Shown piece by piece: positions 8,010 to 17,400 of a stretch of DNA of 32,407 nucleotides; position 1 is the stretch's first letter, and each line of letters begins with the position of its first letter. Under the pieces are notes generated by a model. That model was not told the origin of the DNA, did no database searches, and saw only the letters and a list, made by a program, of their open reading frames with translations. The position numbers and the translations under genes were made by a program. This DNA is from a virus. The stretch is from IMG/VR virus record IMGVR_UViG_3300049596_000436, positions 1 through 32,407 of that record; one strand, given 5' to 3'.

Positions 8010-8492
8010 TTATTTTTTAGTTAATATTTCTTTGACAGTTAGTTCTTTTGACATTTCAACTTTTTTACGTTCGTCTTTGAACTTGCTTTCTTTTACTTCT
8101 AACAACTCAGCGAATTTCGCCTCTAACGCTGTAATTCTAGAATCTGTATCTGTAATAACTTGCTGAATGATTGCGTCAAATTCTTGTTTTGACATCATTT
8201 CATTTACAGGCTCCTCTTCAGACATAGGCTCTTCTTCTACGTTAACAGCTTCTAATTTTAATAGAACACCATTCACGTCAATAGATACAACCCATAGTTG
8301 ATCTTCATATTCAACTTGATACTCACCTTCTGGTGCAGGAATTTGTTCACCGTTCTCGTCTAATACGAAAAGTAGCGTACCTTCGGCAAGCTCACCATCA
8401 TACTGTAGAACAATCCCATCAATAGTCTTTACTTCCGAAAAAACTACTTTGTTTTCTTCTTTCTTGAAGAAATCGAAAATTGATTTACTCAT
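8010..8492 (-). CDS. Capsid scaffold-like protein
   Basis: ATG at 8492, 160 residues, nine bases upstream of the capsid gene and directly after the protease gene. The N-terminal ~75 residues are beta-rich (GIVLQYDGELAEGTLLFV). A Glu-rich linker (VEEEPMSEEEPV) follows, then a helical, likely coiled-coil C-terminus (QEFDAIIQQVITDTDSRITALEAKFAELLEVKESK). Acidic linker, coiled coil and position match scaffold proteins that guide procapsid assembly and are then cleaved out. The role is inferred from context and composition. Confidence 0.7.
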   Translation of the reverse strand: MSKSIFDFFKKEENKVVFSEVKTIDGIVLQYDGELAEGTLLFVLDENGEQIPAPEGEYQVEYEDQLWVVSIDVNGVLLKLEAVNVEEEPMSEEEPVNEMMSKQEFDAIIQQVITDTDSRITALEAKFAELLEVKESKFKDERKKVEMSKELTVKEILTKK

Positions 8493-9020
8493 TTATTTTG
8501 TTTTTATTTTAATTTCTTTTTGGTCGAAATATCCTTCAACTGAATACCCACTAAATTCACCCTTTTTAATCTTATTCCATACTGTAGGATTATCAATTTT
8601 GTATGAAGCTATCCAAGTACCATTTTGTAAATTCATTGCTTTAAATTGGCTTGGAATGTGTGCTGGATTAGAAACGATATAACTAGAAATCATATTAACA
8701 CCCTCAATTTTTAAATCAGGGTTATGTTCTTCATTAACGTTGTTGTGGAATCCGTTTGTGTGAAATTTCGTTCTTATTGCTTTTATTGTTTCACCTTTGA
8801 AAAGTACGAATCGGTCTGGGTTACTACGATAAATCGGTGTATTTGCCGAAATCATAACACCCGTAACTATTCTTTTTTCTTCATTAAAGAAGTACTGAAT
8901 CTTTTGCTCTTTGTTGAATGCAAAATAAGGTTTTCCGTGAGCAGGTCTCAATACAAAGGCGTTAAAATCAACACCAGTATTATCAGACTCATCTATAACC
9001 AATTCGTAAAAAGGTAACAT
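8493..9020 (-). CDS. XkdF-like prohead serine protease
   Basis: ATG at 9020, 175 residues, directly abutting the scaffold gene. It matches the XkdF-type phage protease pattern: VTGVMISANTPIYR (residues 52-65), FKGETIKAIRTKF (74-86), NVNEEHNP (94-101) with the candidate catalytic His99, and GEFSGYSVEGYF (154-165) with the candidate catalytic Ser160. These enzymes process scaffold and capsid during maturation. Protease-scaffold-capsid order supports the call. A 36-base gap to the tape-measure gene upstream holds only a weak TATATTTA promoter-like box. Confidence 0.85.
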   Translation of the reverse strand: MLPFYELVIDESDNTGVDFNAFVLRPAHGKPYFAFNKEQKIQYFFNEEKRIVTGVMISANTPIYRSNPDRFVLFKGETIKAIRTKFHTNGFHNNVNEEHNPDLKIEGVNMISSYIVSNPAHIPSQFKAMNLQNGTWIASYKIDNPTVWNKIKKGEFSGYSVEGYFDQKEIKIKTK

Positions 9021-9056
9021 ATAAAAGAACGTTTTTGTAAATATAATAATATTATG

Positions 9057-11231
9057 TTAAATAGTACTTATTGCATTAACTTTTTTTGTCTTATCTTGCA
9101 TTTTCGTAATATCTGAATCTACTACTACAACTTTGTAAGTACTTAGCGCTTGTACAGTTTGTGTTGTGCTTTGTGTCGCTCCTATTCCTAGATTTGCGTT
9201 TTGCCCCCCTCCCGTTGTTGGTGGTGCGACTGAAACTCCACTACCTAGAATAGATTTAACCCTTGCCATATTTGAAATAATTTTTGCCGTACCCGTTGCA
9301 AGTTTAATGTATGGTCCTAGTGGATTAAATGAGTTATCCCCATTCGTTGGACTAAATGAAATAGAAGTCAAACCACTTAAAGCCGTTGCCGTATCAATTG
9401 CAACTTGTGTAATTGCGAACGCTTTTTGAACTCCAGATGCTTGTTTTGAAAGTCCAGCAAGTTCACCAAATATCGAACCGACTGCATTCATTAACTCCAA
9501 TTTACTTTGCTTAGTAGCCTCATCAATTTGTTTTTGACGATCAGCGCTATCTTTTGCAATACCTACTAAATTGGCTTCGTGTTGGGCTTTCAAAATTTCC
9601 CTTTCACCGTTAGTTAATTCAGTGTTTGCCATTTGTTGTGCAAAGTCTAAGTTTTCTAACTCAATTCTTTTTTGTTGTTTAAGGTTAAAATCTTCTTCTG
9701 CTCTAATAATTTCAGCTTCTAGTAATGCTTTTGCGTCGTTGTTAGCTTTCTCTATTTCTGCTTTTGCCTTTTCATCTTTTGCTTTCTTTTGTTCTTCTTC
9801 TAATGCTTTACGTTCGTTTTCTTGTTGAATTAATAATTGGTTTTCAAGTTCTGCAAATTCTTTTTTCTTACCGTATTGCTTTTGCATTTCTTCTAATTCA
9901 CGATCGTGTTTTAACTTTAAAGACATAATATCCCTAGCGTTTGCGTCGTCAATATTAGCAACTGTTAAATCTTCAATTTTTCTTTGTAGTGCAAGTCGTT
10001 CTTGTGCCTCTTGTTCTGCTAGTTGTTTTGCTTTTTCCTTACGTTCATTTACTTTTCTTACTGCCTCATCATTTGCCTCTTTCAATTTGTTTTTAGCATC
10101 TTCATTGTCTTTTTTCCTATCCTCTTTGATTTGTTGGTTATAGTCGAATTGATCGTTACGCAACTTAGTCAAACTAGCATTTAAATCTTTAATCTTCTGT
10201 TGTTGTGCCTTAGCGTCCTCTTCATCTCCAAACAATAAACGACCCGTAGCATTTAAACCAAATTTATCAAAAGTTTCAACAGTCTTTAAGTTTTTTAATT
10301 GTTCTTTATAAACCTCTTTACTCGCTTCTATTTCTTTTTGTGTTTTATCAATTGCGTCTTTAAAACGTGCTTTTCGTTTATTAGATATTTCTTCCTCAGT
10401 AAGTCCTAAACGTCTTAATGTACGTTCATATTCAGCAAAATTATCTGAGGCGTATCTAGCCGCTTCACCTTGTTGTGTTGTGGAGGTTTCAAACTTTTTA
10501 GCACTTGTTAAACTAGCACTCAAAGAACCTTTTAATTTATCAAAATTTGTAATTAAATACCCTAAAGCAAGTATCAAAGCACCTATTCCCGTACTCGCTA
10601 AAGCCAATTTAAACCCCTTTAAAGCACCCGTTGAAGTCCCTATAACTACATTATAAGCCTTTTGTAAAGTAGTCATTGTACCTGTCGCTTGTGCATTTGC
10701 TATTTGACTAGCATTTAAGGATTGAAACGCTGTTACAACTTTGTTTTTTATCGAACCAGCTAACTCAGTGGCATCATTACGCAACTCTTTCATAGCACTA
10801 ATACCTTGTGTTAAAGCAATAGCTCCCTGAACTTTTAACATTTGCTTTTCAATCTCTTCCGATTGTTGACCGAATAAAGCTTGTGCGCCTGTTACTGCTG
10901 AGAAAGCACCTGCAATTCCCTCTGCTGTTCTTTGAAATTTACCTCCAAACTTCTCAGGATCGGCATCATTGATAGCATCCGCAACACCCCTCATTTGCTC
11001 TTTAATTTGACCAGCACGTCTTGCAACTGTTTCAAACTCTTTACTAGCGGGGTCTAGATTCTGTAATTGTACGGTAAGGTTTTTTAATTCCTTTCTAAGG
11101 TTGACAAATGATCCATCTGTTTTCTTTGCATCCTTACCTACATTTTCAATTGCATCCCCTACCTTGTTAACGTCTTGGACTGAATCCCCCGTGTCAACTC
11201 CTACTTTAAATATTATTTCTTCTTGTGCCAT
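9057..11231 (-). CDS. Tail tape-measure protein
   Basis: ATG at 11231, overlapping the upstream stop as TAATG; 724 residues. The N-terminal ~150 residues are coiled and Gly/Ala-rich. A hydrophobic patch near residues 200-227 (LALASTGIGALILALGYLITNF) is the usual tape-measure membrane segment. Residues about 250-580 are a long Lys/Glu/Gln/Ala coiled coil. Near 585-660 is a second small-residue stretch (GSIFGELAGLSKQASGVQKAFA). At roughly 0.15 nm per residue this would set a tail near 110 nm (inference). In standard order it follows the tube and chaperone; here it precedes the protease and head genes. Confidence 0.9.
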   Translation of the reverse strand: MAQEEIIFKVGVDTGDSVQDVNKVGDAIENVGKDAKKTDGSFVNLRKELKNLTVQLQNLDPASKEFETVARRAGQIKEQMRGVADAINDADPEKFGGKFQRTAEGIAGAFSAVTGAQALFGQQSEEIEKQMLKVQGAIALTQGISAMKELRNDATELAGSIKNKVVTAFQSLNASQIANAQATGTMTTLQKAYNVVIGTSTGALKGFKLALASTGIGALILALGYLITNFDKLKGSLSASLTSAKKFETSTTQQGEAARYASDNFAEYERTLRRLGLTEEEISNKRKARFKDAIDKTQKEIEASKEVYKEQLKNLKTVETFDKFGLNATGRLLFGDEEDAKAQQQKIKDLNASLTKLRNDQFDYNQQIKEDRKKDNEDAKNKLKEANDEAVRKVNERKEKAKQLAEQEAQERLALQRKIEDLTVANIDDANARDIMSLKLKHDRELEEMQKQYGKKKEFAELENQLLIQQENERKALEEEQKKAKDEKAKAEIEKANNDAKALLEAEIIRAEEDFNLKQQKRIELENLDFAQQMANTELTNGEREILKAQHEANLVGIAKDSADRQKQIDEATKQSKLELMNAVGSIFGELAGLSKQASGVQKAFAITQVAIDTATALSGLTSISFSPTNGDNSFNPLGPYIKLATGTAKIISNMARVKSILGSGVSVAPPTTGGGQNANLGIGATQSTTQTVQALSTYKVVVVDSDITKMQDKTKKVNAISTI

Positions 11232-12574
11232 TATACCGGTATTTTTACAATATTAAAGTTAAAATCTGTTACCCTTATATCTGCGGAGCCTGTATTTCTT
11301 ACAAACAATTCTACATAGTCATTTGCTACCATTTCAAGAACCGCTTGAGTACTTCCCCCATGTTCAACGTTTGATGTAGCTGTTCTAATTATACCCTCAC
11401 TTTCTGCTATTACAGTTCCGTTTTTTGCCACTCCAATTGATATAGATTGATTTGAAGTTGCACTCCTTACAGTTGCATTAATCGTAACTAAAAAAGAGTT
11501 TGTAAAGGCTCCATTGTAAGTTAATCTATTTGTTGTGTGTGTAAATTTCGAGTTCGTCCCTGTTGTGGTCGTTCCGCTTGCTTTTACCCATACGTTCACG
11601 TTAGAAACCCCAATAGTTGTATCTGTAGCGTTGTTAAGCATATACATGAATCCCTTAGTAGAAGTGTTAGTAATACCTACGCAATTAACAAATAAAGCCT
11701 TGTTATCCGTATATGTTACACCAGCCAAATAAGTACCACCACCTGAAAAGTTAACAGTATCTAAAATGTAACGTTCACTCGATACGGTTGCACTTGCATT
11801 TAGGTTAATTCCTGTTTCACCAGATAAGACTACAAAAGACGAATAAATAACTCTTATCCTTCTTGATACTGTAAGGGTGCTTGGAAAAATTAATGCAGTA
11901 GAACCACTTGTACAATCGAATAAACAGTTACTCGTTGCAATTGTTCCTATTGTACCGTCAAATGTTAGGTTACCACTATTTAAAAAAGCACTATCACTCA
12001 TTACAAAGTTTGTATAGTCCTTAATAGTCCCTACAGTAGCACAATCGGTAAAGTTCACACCAAACCAGTCGAGTGCGGTTGTTGTCGCATCCCCATCCAA
12101 ATCTAAAGCAGTTCCGTGAGTAATCGTTATATTTCTCATTGGCAACGAATAAACCGAAGTAATCAACGCAGTGGATGAGTTTAAACCTGTTGACTTAAGA
12201 ATACAATTCTCAGAGGACGCCCCTAATATTGTTGTGTTTTGACCTGCTACAATTCTATCACCTGTTAAATCTACTAAACCTGTTATATAATAGGTAACAT
12301 CATTTGCTAACGTTATAACACCTCCTACGGCTTCTGGAAAATCTACTTTTGTACCTACAAAAACAAATTCATCCCCTGTCCCACTCGATGCTTGCAAACT
12401 TAAAATACCAGCATCTGAACGTTGGTATAATATACCCGTGTTCGTGTTTTGGTAAAACTCACCAATATAAATATCAGTTGCTAACCAACTACCATCTCTA
12501 TGGTCGTTAGACGTTGGAATAGTAGGCACTCCAGCCCCTTTCTTAATTATTATTCTCCTTGTTTCATCACTCAT
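11231..12574 (-). CDS. Tail spike/receptor-binding protein, beta-helix-like
   Basis: ATG at 12574, overlapping the upstream gene by 8 bases; 447 residues. The N-terminus (IIIKKGAGVPTIPTSNDHRDGSWLATDIYIGEFYQNTNTGILYQR) is a virion-attachment motif I recognise in Bacteroidetes phages. Residues about 85-310 contain short Asn/Gly/Ser/Thr-rich turns spaced like a right-handed parallel beta helix. The last ~130 residues (VTINATVRSATSN, IGVAKNGTVIAES, VANDYVELFVRNTGSADIRV) have the look of a jelly-roll, TNF-like trimer tip. A surface receptor-binding role is well supported; the ligand is unknown. Confidence 0.8.
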   Translation of the reverse strand: MSDETRRIIIKKGAGVPTIPTSNDHRDGSWLATDIYIGEFYQNTNTGILYQRSDAGILSLQASSGTGDEFVFVGTKVDFPEAVGGVITLANDVTYYITGLVDLTGDRIVAGQNTTILGASSENCILKSTGLNSSTALITSVYSLPMRNITITHGTALDLDGDATTTALDWFGVNFTDCATVGTIKDYTNFVMSDSAFLNSGNLTFDGTIGTIATSNCLFDCTSGSTALIFPSTLTVSRRIRVIYSSFVVLSGETGINLNASATVSSERYILDTVNFSGGGTYLAGVTYTDNKALFVNCVGITNTSTKGFMYMLNNATDTTIGVSNVNVWVKASGTTTTGTNSKFTHTTNRLTYNGAFTNSFLVTINATVRSATSNQSISIGVAKNGTVIAESEGIIRTATSNVEHGGSTQAVLEMVANDYVELFVRNTGSADIRVTDFNFNIVKIPV

Positions 12575-13160
12575 TGCTCAATATATTTGAATTTTTACTT
12601 ATTCCATTTACACCTCCTAACATTTTATAAACGTCCTCGTCAGCGTTGTTTTCACCACCTCTTAATATAGCGGCGTTTTTTGATTGTACGTTCATTCTTT
12701 CAATAGTTACATAGTCGTTTAAATACACTTTACGCACAGGAATAGATGACCTACTGCTATTTCTATTTAATCCAATTAATTCGCCTGTGTCACTATTAAT
12801 TGCATATCCAGAATTAAAACTATATTCAGTTGATGTCCATAAATATATGTCTGTGAAATTTACATAACCAGCGTTATAGATAGCTGTCATTTCTTCTGTG
12901 CTTGGTAAATACCAATCATCATAACCGCCTATAACTAAATCTTTACAAATTTTCGCTATAGTATTTGTTGCGCCATTAAAATCTATAATTAAGTCGGTAT
13001 TAAATTCTCCTGTGTAAGTATCTGTAGCTCCTATTGTACCATTTAAAGAATAAATATCTGCAGTGGTTGTATAGGTAACATTAAATGATAAATTGGTTTG
13101 ATATATCATCAATGAGTAATCCTCATTGTACGGTATTATTTGTGTACCTGCACTCGGCAT
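12567..13160 (-). CDS. DUF1566 (C-type lectin-like) tail protein
   Basis: ATG at 13160, 197 residues. Residues about 68-145 carry the DUF1566/Lcl C-terminal signature: ICKDLVIGGYDDWYLPSTEEM, then LWTSTEYSFNSGYAIN, then SIPVRKV. The fold is C-type-lectin-like and used for surface recognition. The last ~45 residues (ERMNVQSKNAAILRGGENN) resemble a short attachment segment. It sits between a large tail protein and the beta-helix spike, so it is probably part of the adsorption apparatus. No reverse transcriptase or template repeat is present, so there is no sign of targeted diversification. Confidence 0.75.
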   Translation of the reverse strand: MPSAGTQIIPYNEDYSLMIYQTNLSFNVTYTTTADIYSLNGTIGATDTYTGEFNTDLIIDFNGATNTIAKICKDLVIGGYDDWYLPSTEEMTAIYNAGYVNFTDIYLWTSTEYSFNSGYAINSDTGELIGLNRNSSRSSIPVRKVYLNDYVTIERMNVQSKNAAILRGGENNADEDVYKMLGGVNGISKNSNILSNE

Positions 13161-15358
13161 TATCCTAAAAATTTAATTAATTCAACTTCGGTTGTGCCAT
13201 AAGCATCTGAATCAAAATCTTTAATAGTGTTTAATCGGTATAAAACACCGTCAATTAGTTTTAGTTTTGCAAAGTCCAATTCGTTAATATCTTTGTAGGT
13301 TAACTTAAGGTATAAAGTTACTAATTTAGAATCAATAGAGGTAATTTCGTTTAAGAATTTCTTATGATATACTTCAAATGTATTCAAGCTAGGTACATTT
13401 TTTATTCCGTCAAACTCAAGTTGTCTAGAGGCAAAATGTAAATCAAATAAAGGCTCAAAGTTTTGATTATCTTTAAATCTTAAGTGATGGACAATGGGAA
13501 ATAAACCTGCTTTTATTGGTATTGTTTTTTCAGAGTTATATATATCTACATTTAAAACTCTTACACCGTTGTAAAAAGCTAACATTCCTTTACCTTTATA
13601 AGGTTTGTTGTCACTAGTTACAATAATAGGATAGCGTAGATTGGTGTTTGGTGGCTTAACAGAGGGGTAAGTAGCAAAAGGTAACTCAAACTTTACCTCA
13701 CCATTTAACCACGTATCTACATTTATATTTTTTTCTCCGTAATTACTTCCTGTAATTGTCTTATACTGCTCATTATAGTAGTCTTTTTCCTCTGAGAATC
13801 TATAAGCGTATACATTACCCTCTACTAATGAGTTAGATTGTATAGTTATATCCTTAGAATCATCTATTAAATCAGTCCAATTATCGTACGCAGATTGATC
13901 CTCGTAGTAGTTTACAAATGAATCAATGTATATTGTAGACTTGTTAGTTGTAGCGTTGTAAATAGGGTCTGACATATAAGCGTAAAAAAGATTTAAAATT
14001 CCCTTTAAAAAGTCTGAACATTTAATGTCAGGAATTGCTGAGGACAAAGAAATAGTCGACCCATCTGTTACTACTGCGTCTTTATCAGCATCTAGATTTA
14101 TCTGTATGTTACTAAACAAATAATCAATAGTTGTCGCTGTCTGAGTTACTTCATTAAATGTAAATTGAAAGGAAACTTTATCCCCTGTGTTTAATTTTAC
14201 CTTAGCGTTTACAGATTTATTTAATGTGACATTTTTATTTTGATCCCAGTTAGTGTTTGCTACGGATATTCCATTTACTAATATATCCATCGAATCATTT
14301 GGGGCTACAAGCCTGCTACCTGTATAGGTAAAATATAAATCAGCAGAAAATGTTATGTTATATAATGCACTTGCATTTATCTCTATTTCTCCCTTAATAG
14401 CATTGATTTGATTCACATCATATACAGGTGTGCCTGTAAAACCGATTAACTTTAAAACGTTGTTAATCTTTCCATACTCATATCTAGTAAATTGTGTACC
14501 TAAAGAATTGGTTGTAGTTACCTTTTTACCAGATATTGTTGTCGTTGCAAAACCACCGTCTAGATCTACCTTATAACTATTTATTTGGTCTGAATTAAAC
14601 TTTATTTGTTCACCACCTCCAAAGCCGTAAATCAGTTTCTGCATATTTTTATTATCAAAGAAAGTGGTGGTATAATCTACTTCGATATTCGTATCTTCCA
14701 AAGCATAGTCTAAACACTTTTTAACCGCTTCTTTAACGTAAATGAAAGGATATAATTGATTGTTTACAAATGCCCCCACTGTGTTGTTAGGCTTAGCATA
14801 ACCGTAGTCAATTAAGGGGTAAACGTAGCCGAATGATTGAGGCTGGTAACCCTTACCATCTGAACCGAAATTCGTTGTATTTACGTCATTCTTTTTGATT
14901 TGAATATACCAAGAATCAACAATATTTTGATATGTCAAAGCGTGATCGTATTCGCTCCAATCCAACTCGTTCAACTTCTTATCTTTAAGCTTAGCAAAGA
15001 TATCTACAGCGTCACTAATTAGGTTGCAATCGAATGTATAGTTACCGTTGTTTATCTTAACCTCATTTAGTTTGAATTTACCTTTGAATATTCTTAAATC
15101 ATTTTTAAAGAACTCACAATCATAACGTAAATTAGGTGTAAATTGAATATTACTACTATCTACTAGCCTAACATCTAAAGCATATGCACCGATGAAGAAA
15201 GCCATATTATTACTCGTGCCTTCAAGTGTTAAAGTCTTTGAGAACGAACGTTTGCGTTTCTCTGGCTCTTTAATATCGGTAATTGAAAGATTTAAAGGTA
15301 CTGCAATATTATCTGAAAGGTCTAACTCGTACCCATTTACTACTAGCCTACTATTCAT
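13160..15358 (-). CDS. Large tail tip/baseplate protein
   Basis: ATG at 15358, overlapping the next gene start (TAATG-type) and the previous gene by 4 bases; 732 residues. It opens with RLVVNGYELDLSDNIAVPLNLSITDIKEPEKRKRSFSKT, a start I associate with a large tail protein of Bacteroidetes phages. Long beta-rich regions follow, with DCNLISDAVDIFAKLKDKKLNELDWSEYDH near residue 105 and a C-terminal YLKLTYKDINELDFAKLKLIDGVLYRLNTIKDF block. It probably lies in the distal tail hub or tip. No lysozyme or peptidase motif is seen. Confidence 0.65.
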   Translation of the reverse strand: MNSRLVVNGYELDLSDNIAVPLNLSITDIKEPEKRKRSFSKTLTLEGTSNNMAFFIGAYALDVRLVDSSNIQFTPNLRYDCEFFKNDLRIFKGKFKLNEVKINNGNYTFDCNLISDAVDIFAKLKDKKLNELDWSEYDHALTYQNIVDSWYIQIKKNDVNTTNFGSDGKGYQPQSFGYVYPLIDYGYAKPNNTVGAFVNNQLYPFIYVKEAVKKCLDYALEDTNIEVDYTTTFFDNKNMQKLIYGFGGGEQIKFNSDQINSYKVDLDGGFATTTISGKKVTTTNSLGTQFTRYEYGKINNVLKLIGFTGTPVYDVNQINAIKGEIEINASALYNITFSADLYFTYTGSRLVAPNDSMDILVNGISVANTNWDQNKNVTLNKSVNAKVKLNTGDKVSFQFTFNEVTQTATTIDYLFSNIQINLDADKDAVVTDGSTISLSSAIPDIKCSDFLKGILNLFYAYMSDPIYNATTNKSTIYIDSFVNYYEDQSAYDNWTDLIDDSKDITIQSNSLVEGNVYAYRFSEEKDYYNEQYKTITGSNYGEKNINVDTWLNGEVKFELPFATYPSVKPPNTNLRYPIIVTSDNKPYKGKGMLAFYNGVRVLNVDIYNSEKTIPIKAGLFPIVHHLRFKDNQNFEPLFDLHFASRQLEFDGIKNVPSLNTFEVYHKKFLNEITSIDSKLVTLYLKLTYKDINELDFAKLKLIDGVLYRLNTIKDFDSDAYGTTEVELIKFLG

Positions 15359-16605
15359 AGCGAAATTGATTTATAATCTGTGAACTCAATATTGATAACT
15401 TCATTAAACAACTCATCGTGTTCTAATTGTTTTACTTGATAACTTGAATCTGTTATTACCACGTTTTCAACTTCCGTGCTTTCATTAAGATAAATCAAAG
15501 GACTTTCATATAATTGTACTAACCAATTTTGTGTTGTCTCATCTAACCAATCAGAAGATAACTCTAATTGCTTTGTGATAGTCTTAAGGTAATCAATCTT
15601 TCCAAACGTGTTATTGTTCACGTTATAAGTAGTACCTACCCATTCACCCTGTCTTTTAGAAAATGATTTACTTTCAATCTTCGCTTTGAATCTGGAGTTA
15701 TATGTGAATCTGAAATTGTCGTAACTTCCAAATTTATTTAACCAAAGTAAATTTGAACCCTTATCAAAACATACATCTGTAAATGTTACTGTATACCTAG
15801 CAGATTTAGTACTTGCACCGAATGCATCACTTAGATAAAACTCAACACTAGCGCAATTATCGTATGTAGATTGTATTATATCTCCTCTATCTAGCAATTC
15901 GTCCATATTAAGCCTATACGCACCTATTTGACCTTGTTGTGACGTTGGTATAGTAATTGTTAAAGAAGTGATTGTACCGCCGCTTGTATTATTAAAAACA
16001 ACTCTTACTGTGTAGTCAGCACCGAATCCTTCAAACCAACTTAATATTGTTGTATCGGATTTCTTTGAACTTGCAGAATATCTTCTGATCGAGCCACTAA
16101 CTATCGACGATCTATCGGTTAAAAAGTAGCTCTCATTATCTCCTATCTTGTATAGGTTATAATCCCAATTTTTAAACTCATTACGATTCAATGAACCTTT
16201 GAAAGCGTAGATACTACTACTCACAACTGCGCTTCCTGTATCTACTACAGGGTCATCGGTTGCGACTAACGTGTATTTCTCGTAAACAGTCACGTACACC
16301 TCTACATAATTGCTAGGATCATACCAACCCTTGTAAGTATCATAAACATTTTGACTTGCTGAGTGATTACTTACATACGCTCTAACTTTGTCGCTTAAAT
16401 TAATCTTTCCATAGAAGTAACCTCCAGACTCTACCTCTGGAAATTCTTCAAACGTGCCGATTATACCACCTGCATATACTTCTACGACAAATGAAACTTT
16501 ATATTTAGGATCACCACTAACGTCATCTAACTGTTTAAATTCAAAGACAATAGGATTATCACTTGGTGTAATGTAACTAGGCGTTTGTGTTATTGTTATT
16601 GCCAT
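15355..16605 (-). CDS. Tail protein (distal tail/tip-associated), 416 aa
   Basis: ATG at 16605, 416 residues. The N-terminal ~150 residues look like an Ig/beta-sandwich domain (ITQTPSYITPSDNPIVFEFKQ, KVSFVVEVYAGG). A central ADYTVRVVFNNTSGGTITSLTITIP segment and a C-terminal TTQNWLVQLYESPLIYLNESTEVENVVITDSSYQVKQ block follow. The last block resembles the same region in tail proteins that pair with the large protein encoded next (13160-15358). The two genes overlap by 4 bases and likely make a complex. The function is inferred from context. Confidence 0.6.
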   Translation of the reverse strand: MAITITQTPSYITPSDNPIVFEFKQLDDVSGDPKYKVSFVVEVYAGGIIGTFEEFPEVESGGYFYGKINLSDKVRAYVSNHSASQNVYDTYKGWYDPSNYVEVYVTVYEKYTLVATDDPVVDTGSAVVSSSIYAFKGSLNRNEFKNWDYNLYKIGDNESYFLTDRSSIVSGSIRRYSASSKKSDTTILSWFEGFGADYTVRVVFNNTSGGTITSLTITIPTSQQGQIGAYRLNMDELLDRGDIIQSTYDNCASVEFYLSDAFGASTKSARYTVTFTDVCFDKGSNLLWLNKFGSYDNFRFTYNSRFKAKIESKSFSKRQGEWVGTTYNVNNNTFGKIDYLKTITKQLELSSDWLDETTQNWLVQLYESPLIYLNESTEVENVVITDSSYQVKQLEHDELFNEVINIEFTDYKSISL

Positions 16606-17174
16606 TATTTAGGTTTTTTAATTACTATTCTTATTGCTTGACCTACTAGGTCTGAAACTCTTTGACTCATCTCATCTACTCTTTGTTCAGTTAATACCTT
16701 ATCAAAGAAGTGAGTGGCCTCAATACCTTTCATACGTACGCTGTTAACTATCATTCCTGCTAATTGTTCACGTGTTAGATCTTTTTCTTTAGGTACAATA
16801 CCTTTATCCCCTATCCATTTGTAAATAGCCTCGTAAAATGATAAATCTCCCTTTGGTGCACGTCCGTGAGTTGGCGCACCTCTATTAACTTTAATACCAT
16901 TTACACCGTAGTTTATATACTTCCAATGTGGTGCGCCAGCTGTTTCGATTAAATCAGGTTTGATATTAACGGGTCTTAACGATTGAGTTAAATCACCAGT
17001 TGCGTATGGTTTGTGACCTTTCGAATTAGGTACTTGTAACTGCTTTCTCCAGTCTGCTATTAGTTCGTTCGTGAGTTCTAATAATAGATTTGTCATAGGA
17101 CTATCGGAAGTATTTTTTAAAATATCTTCAGCCCTACCAAAATCTAAACCTTTTGCAATATCACCTTCGTTCAC
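16605..17174 (-). CDS. HK97 gp10-like tail completion protein, GTG start
   Basis: GTG at 17174 is chosen; it overlaps by 14 bases the end of the frameshifted tail chaperone (stop at 17161), consistent with translational coupling. 189 residues. The layout fits gp10-like proteins: an N-terminal helix (LLLELTNELIADWRKQL), a YATGDLTQSLRP segment, HWKYINYGVNG (a 'W.YI..G' edge), the FYEAIYKWIGDKGI helix, and LAGMIVNSVRMKGIEATHFFDKVL. Gp10-like proteins cap or join the tail. The identity is moderate; a related neck protein is possible. Confidence 0.6.
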   Translation of the reverse strand: MNEGDIAKGLDFGRAEDILKNTSDSPMTNLLLELTNELIADWRKQLQVPNSKGHKPYATGDLTQSLRPVNIKPDLIETAGAPHWKYINYGVNGIKVNRGAPTHGRAPKGDLSFYEAIYKWIGDKGIVPKEKDLTREQLAGMIVNSVRMKGIEATHFFDKVLTEQRVDEMSQRVSDLVGQAIRIVIKKPK

Positions 17175-17400
17175 GTTGGATTGTTTTAATTTCTTCTTGT
17201 TTTGTAAAGTTAATAAATTTAAGTCTATGATTGAAGGTAAATATATTCCATTTAACGATTTGCTCCCACGTTTGATTATATTCTTTACTTAAGTAGTGTA
17301 TTAGTTTTTCCCAAACAAACCTATCACTGCTTTTAGTAGACTTGTCCTCGTCTTTTTGTGGACCATATAATTGCTCATTAATTCGATTGATTGTCGCAAA
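17161..17400 (-). CDS. -1 frameshift extension of the tail assembly chaperone (T-like domain)
   Basis: The -1 frame is open from the nine-T run (17406-17398) to a TGA at 17161. In that frame a TAG lies just upstream of the run, so the segment has no start of its own. After slipping at T_TTT_TTT (17406-17400), 169 residues of the upstream frame join 79 new ones to give a 248-aa product. The new part is protein-like: FATINRINEQLYGP, a hydrophilic linker (KDEDKSTKSSD), then FVWEKLIHYLSKEYNQTWEQ and a basic tail. This is the G/GT arrangement of lambda-type tail chaperones, which bind the tape measure. Stop-to-start overlap with 16605-17174 supports translation. A homopolymer assembly error is the alternative. 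Confidence 0.75.
   Translation of the reverse strand, partial: FATINRINEQLYGPQKDEDKSTKSSDRFVWEKLIHYLSKEYNQTWEQIVKWNIFTFNHRLKFINFTKQEEIKTIQRERR

Noticed and set aside
7694-8020. Plus-strand open frame of 108 codons
   Set aside because: Fully antisense to the capsid gene start; reflects codon bias of that gene, not a real protein.
8724-9017. Plus-strand open frame of 97 codons
   Set aside because: Antisense to the XkdF-like protease gene and Cys/Phe-rich in an antisense way.
9021-9056. Promoter between tape-measure and protease genes
   Set aside because: The TATATTTA box lacks the final G, and no -33 element is visible.
12567-13160. Diversity-generating retroelement
   Set aside because: No reverse transcriptase gene (no YxDD protein) and no template/variable repeat pair seen.
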